Of a DNA stretch of 64,000 bases, positions 59,690 through 64,000 are shown piece after piece; the stretch's first letter is position 1, and every line of letters begins with the position of its first letter. This stretch comes from Chlamydomonas reinhardtii (lineage: Eukaryota; Chlorophyta; Chlorophyceae; Chlamydomonadales; Chlamydomonadaceae), in NCBI RefSeq assembly GCF_000002595.2, contig NC_057009.1:5163283-5227282 (forward strand), given 5' to 3'. Under the pieces are notes generated by a model, which worked only from the letters and a program-made list of their open reading frames with translations, was not told where the DNA came from and ran no database searches. The position numbers and the translations under genes are program-made.

Positions 59690-61332
59690 GGCGGAAGGCG
59701 TTTGCGCGGCTGCATGTGAGAGGGAGGGAGCGCAGAGAAAGGAGGCAAGGGGCGGGGCCGTAAGAGAGCGAGATGGGGGAAGGGGGGCCGCTCCGCGGCT
59801 TGCAGAGGGTTGGGCGGAGGGATGCGCTCGTGATGGCGGCGGGGCCGGTTTGGAGGGCATGGCGCATGTGGGTGCGTGTGTGTGGTTGCACATTGGACGG
59901 GTTGTGTGCTTGTGCAATGCGTCAGTTGCGTTGTGTGGAGGACGGTAGCACTGGTTGAGGTGAATGAAAGCAAGTTGGTGGCGGCGGCGGCGGCCTGGTG
60001 CTGCGCCGCCGAGTTGTGTGTGAGGGAGCGAATTGTGGGCGGGGCTGATCCCTGCCTTCCTGCACCTGCACCTGTACATGTATGTGCCTTCGTCGATTTT
60101 GATGGAGCAGGCGGCAAGTCCGTGTCGCCTGCGCTGTAACCGTTTGGGCCCGCCACCCGCAGGCGGTGTATGCAAGTAGAGTTCAGACGTGACAGGTGTT
60201 TTTGCTGATAAGAAGACGCGCACCTGCCGCAGACACGCAAAGGGTTCAAATTTTGCTTGATTTGGTGCGCGTGCGTGCGCATTTGGCATGGTGAGGTGAA
60301 GTCAGCGGTCAACGGTGCTTCTAATGCCACCCTGTCCTTCGGGTGCGCGTTGGGGGTCGCCGGTATTGCTGCTGTCGCTGCCTTGTCATCGCTCTAGTCC
60401 TCTCTTTCTCTCCATCTTTGTCGTGGTGACACTGCTTGGTGCACCGGGGCACGAGCCTGAGGCTTGGATTCAGGAATGCGCGTGTGCGATCGCTGCTCCA
60501 GTAGGTGCAGGTGATGAGGAGAGATGCTGTTTTGACATGGGCACGCACACGATTGTGGTCGTACCGACCATGGGACGAGGCGTAGTGTTTGTTGACACAA
60601 GAGAGGCTGCTGGGTCGGCGGCTGGGAGCCGTGCAGGCTCCGACGCCAGACCCATGCAAAGCCCGGGGCGCATAAGATTTTTAAGTTTTTGCCCCAGGAA
60701 CGGAGAGAAGAACAAAGCGCAAAGAAAGCAGGAAGGAGTTGCAGATACCGCTGCAGTTTTGCATGGAGGTCGGAGGCAGTGGAGCTTGGGAGGCAGGGGC
60801 TTGGGTGACGGGTGTCACGTGTCGGTGTTTGTGACGTGTAGAGGAAGGTTGGGCGTCCTGTGATAAAGCATTGTGTGGTCCCCCCGTGAAAGCCCGGGTG
60901 TGCGTACTTGAGGTGTGCGTTTGTGGACGGAGCTCTGCATATTCTTTGCCCGGCCTGCAGGGGGGCCGTGCAGGGTGGTGAGAGTGACTGCTGCGCGTGG
61001 GTGTGTGCTCACCGCACCCGCCCGGTCTGCGCACGTCCTCAGCGTCCCTGTGCGGTGACGGTGCCCTGAGGCCGGCGCTTCACGCCGGCGATGAATGTGT
61101 GCATGCAAAAGCTTTCTTGAGCCGCGGCCAGGGGGCATGCCGGTCCGCGTGCGAGGGCCCTGTAATACACTTGGAACTCAAAACACCCGTGCGAGACGGG
61201 AGGCGGAGGGCATGCTCCACGCTTGAACGGCGGGTTGGGGGTTTTGAAAGCTCATCTTTCACGATCCATACCAGCTTGCGCAATAGTATTATACTCGCAC
61301 AGACACTCAGCGTAATCACAGCTCCCAATACA
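59690..61332. other. Intergenic: SS3 3'UTR and promoter of the BAR-like gene
   Basis: No exon is recognised in 1.6 kb. TGTAA at 60135-60139 probably ends SS3 after a 3'UTR of about 450 bases; another occurs at 61161-61165. An AT-rich stretch at 61250-61330 just before the next ATG is the likely core promoter and 5'UTR. Confidence 0.5.
60135..60139 (+). terminator. Candidate TGTAA polyadenylation signal, starch synthase III
   Basis: TGTAA lies 446 bases after the stop codon, at the end of a G/T-rich region. Confidence 0.55.
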
Positions 61333-64000
61333 ATGTGGGCAAAGGTGGGTCACAGTTTGCAAAGGGTGCTCCAGCTCACCGCGTCTCACTTCTTCCCTCC
61401 TTCGCGCCTTCGCGCTCCGCCCGCGCCCTGACGCTGAAGCTGCCTGTGCTGTGCCTGTGCCGCAGTTCACCAAAGCGATCGGCCTCAACGCGGGCGGCAG
61501 CGGCGCCGTGGCGGGCTCTGGCCACGGTCGACGCGGCGCTGGCGTCAGCGGCAGCGCCGAGCCGCACTCCGGCCACCCGCATTCACTGCTGGGCCGGCAT
61601 GAGAGGAGTCTAGATGAGATGAAGGAGTTCGCGCGCGACATGCACCGCTTTGAGAAGCAGGCGCGCGAGTACAAAACTGAGACCGAGCGTGAGTCGGCGA
61701 CCCCGACGCCTTCAGTTCGCTGCGCGGAAAGGAATGGGCCAATTTGCAATTTTGCAGTCGGGGGGTTGTGACCCGTGGGCCCTAGGAGGCCACACACACG
61801 GTCGCTGCCTTTTCCGAGCCCCTCTCCCTCACGACTGCCCCGGACCCCTGCTGCAGTGTAGCAGGGACGTTGGTAATGGAACTTAGATGATGATTTGCCG
61901 TGGCTGTAGACCAGGGGTGTCTACGGAATGCGGGCGCAGAAACGACACGTTCTACCCACACTCAGCCCCTTCTCTCATGCGGGCTTCCTGACCATGTCTC
62001 ACTCCATCCCTCTCCTTTCCCACTTCTCCTCCCTCCTGCCGCTTCTCCCAACCACACCACACCACGCCAGGCTTCCTGGCGGGCGTGGGCTCCTTCCTGC
62101 GGGACAGCTCCCTTCCGCGCCTGTACGACACACTGCTCACCAGCCCCGCGCCGCTGGCCGCACCCGGCGGCGGCCTCACCGGCCCACACGTCACCAGCCC
62201 TACTACCCAGGAGCCCGAGCAACCCTCAGCCGCCACCGCCGCCACACCCAGCTCCGGCGCGCCCGGCGAAGGCGCTGCAGCTGCTGCTGCTACAGCCGGT
62301 GCCGGTGCCGGTGTGGACGACGAGCTGGTGGTGGTGGAGCCGCCGCCGCCCGCCGCCCATCCCGACCTGTACGGCGGCGACCGGCACGCGCAGCTTCTGT
62401 CGCAGCTGGGTCCGGCGGTGGGTTCGCGGTTCGCCTCCCTGACGCTGCCGCTCAGTGTGTGGCTGGGCACCTACGAGGACGCCAAGGTGCGCTGTGTGTG
62501 TTATGTGTAGTGTGTGTGTGTGTGGATAAAGGAAGTATGTGTGGTCGAGGGAAACTTGAGGCGCACGCGCCAGCCGCGTGCATGTTTGTGTGTGCGCGGT
62601 GCATGTCATGCAACACGTACTTCGTGTGGTGTAGCGCTTTGTGAGGCGAAGACGAGAAGGGCGGAGCGGGGCGGCAGCCAATATACTGCCAGCAGCGCAT
62701 TGCCAGCGGCAACCAAGCAAGCCTGCAATCCCACACACACCCCGGACTAGTTCTGGGTCTTGGTTTCTTTGGGGTACGATCAAACGACCCTGGGACCCCG
62801 CCCCGCCGCCTCTGTGCGCCCCCCTCCCTCTGCTGTGACAGCTGCGGCTGGAGGCTGCGCGCAAGCTGGAGGTGAAGGCCTTTGGCCGCGGCGGCGGTGG
62901 TGCGGGCGGCGGCGGCGGCGGGGCCGGCGGTGGGCTGATGCAGTCGCTGCAGCACAAGGCGGCGCGTGAGCACCCGACCCACAAGCACAAGGCGGCAGAG
63001 CACAAGGCGGAGGACAAGGCGGCGGCGGCGGCGGAGGTGGGAGAGAAGAAGGACGAGGCCAAGGAGGCAGACGCGGGGACAGAGGCCGGAGCGCAACGGG
63101 CGGTGGAAGCAGAGGCGGCCTCCGAGGACAAGCCCACAGGTACGGAACCGGGGGGGGGGGGGTGAAGTGCAATTGCACTTGTTGGCTGATATGTGTGCGG
63201 GTGCGGGTGCGGGTGCACATCTGACGGCACTAACTCCGCTGCCTGGGGGGACGGGAAGATGTGCGCTCGGCTTACTGCGGGCGGTCCTCGGCGCCCGCGA
63301 ACCATTGCTCCCACCGGCCCCGTCGGCAACAGGCGTGGCTCCCGGTGAGCCGCACCAGCACCAGCACCAGCGTGTGCACAACGCGGCGGCGGCGGCGGAG
63401 TTTGTGGAGGCGGAGGCAGTGCTGTCGGAGGAGGTGAGCGAGGTAGCGAGAGACACGTCAAGTACGGTGGTGTGTTCAAGGGGTGTTTGGGCAGGTGTCG
63501 TCCGGTATCAATGGATAACAGCACGGGGGCCGGGGCAGGCCAGGTAGCGCTGCGTGTCCGAGGCGTGCGGGTATGCAATGTCGCGGAGGCTACCCTGACG
63601 CATGACGCGCCTTCCAGCCGGGGCCGCAGGCTGCGGGGCGTCCCAACGCCGACGCCGTGCACACCCACAACACACCCGCATCACACACACACACACACAC
63701 ACACGCACACACGCACACGCCCGTGTGTCCAGGTGGCCTGGCTGGTCCGCGGCGCTGCCCACCTGCGCGCCTGGGTGGCGGGGGCGCTGGAGGCAGCCAC
63801 CGGCGGCATCACCAAGGAGGGCGCGGCGGCGGGGCCGGAGGGAGTGCTGGAGCCGGTGCCGCCGCGTGTGGTGGTGAGCGTGTGGTGGTGGTGGTGGCCG
63901 GTGTGAGGCGTGGCCTGGGGTGGTGGAAGCCTGGCACTGGCAGGTGTTCCCATGGTAATGGGGGTAGGTGCGGCGTGGGTGTGCACGGGGTGCTCGCCGG
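61333..64000 (+). CDS. BAR-like (membrane-curvature) protein, 5' part; runs off the right edge
   Basis: Six exons are visible (61333-61344, 61466-61688, 62071-62486, 62842-63139, 63333-63433, 63733-63873), encoding 397 residues so far with no stop. The first coding exon is only 12 bases (MWAK), joined to FTKAIGLNAGG. Helical segments LDEMKEFARDMHRFEKQARE, then FLAGVGSFLRDS, FASLTLPLSVWLGTYEDAK and LRLEAARKLEVKAF follow the order expected of a BAR/AH-type helical bundle, in which an initial coiled helix is followed by a turn and a basic LEVKAF-like helix. Two low-complexity insertions (Ala/Pro/Gly, then Lys/Ala/Glu/His) separate the helices. BAR proteins bind curved membranes in vesicle traffic. 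The assignment rests on pattern and spacing only; a generic coiled-coil protein is the alternative. The final donor (GTG|GTGAGC) is one of two possible. Confidence 0.5.
63678..63720. repeat. (CA)n microsatellite in intron 5 of the BAR-like gene
   Basis: CA repeats with CG interruptions lie immediately before the CGTGTGTCCAG acceptor of exon 6. Confidence 0.92.

Overview
The window looks like nuclear DNA of a volvocine green alga, Chlamydomonas reinhardtii or a close relative. Three things point there: very GC-rich coding sequence with strong G/C third-position bias; dense short introns (GTGAG/GTGCG donors, CCCTGCAG-type acceptors) with Ala/Gly/Gln low-complexity runs and (CA)n microsatellites; and algal gene families with TGTAA polyadenylation motifs at several gene ends. 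Gene models were built by hand from splice signals, reading-frame continuity and conserved protein motifs. No transcript or database evidence was available.

Layout, left to right. 1-3617 (-): partial OPR-type RNA-binding protein. 4463-9044 (-): signal peptide, EF-hand, SAM, FN3, membrane segment and FYVE-like zinc finger; its N-terminal half resembles the luminal EF-SAM module of animal STIM. 9373-11593 (+): protein with a C-terminal J domain. 13081-17024 (-): divergent septin-like GTPase with a C-terminal hydrophobic anchor. 18879-19738 (-): small three-helix membrane protein. 21652-28824 (-): 23-exon protein with a TIR-like N-terminal domain and RI-type leucine-rich repeats but no NB-ARC. 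29609-30717 (-): CTF8 of the alternative clamp loader. 31316-34918 (+): protein with an N-terminal J domain and RGG tail. 36566-38595 (-): chloroplast DUF1995 protein. 39074-39692 (+): 84-residue one-helix membrane protein. 40390-43844 (+): long ZIP metal transporter. 44656-49078 (-): BACK-domain protein with a Gln/Gly-rich tail. 49489-59689 (+): starch synthase III with CBM53-type modules and a GT5 domain. 61333 to the right edge (+): partial BAR-like protein.

Several neighbours are divergent and share a 0.3-0.6 kb promoter interval: STIM-like/J, CTF8/J-RGG, DUF1995/small membrane protein, BACK/SS3. Others are convergent. The genes form no pathway cluster. This is ordinary gene-dense algal sequence with housekeeping genes (CTF8, SS3, ZIP, DUF1995) and some unusual signalling-type architectures. 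The STIM-like and the TIR-LRR genes are the most interesting.
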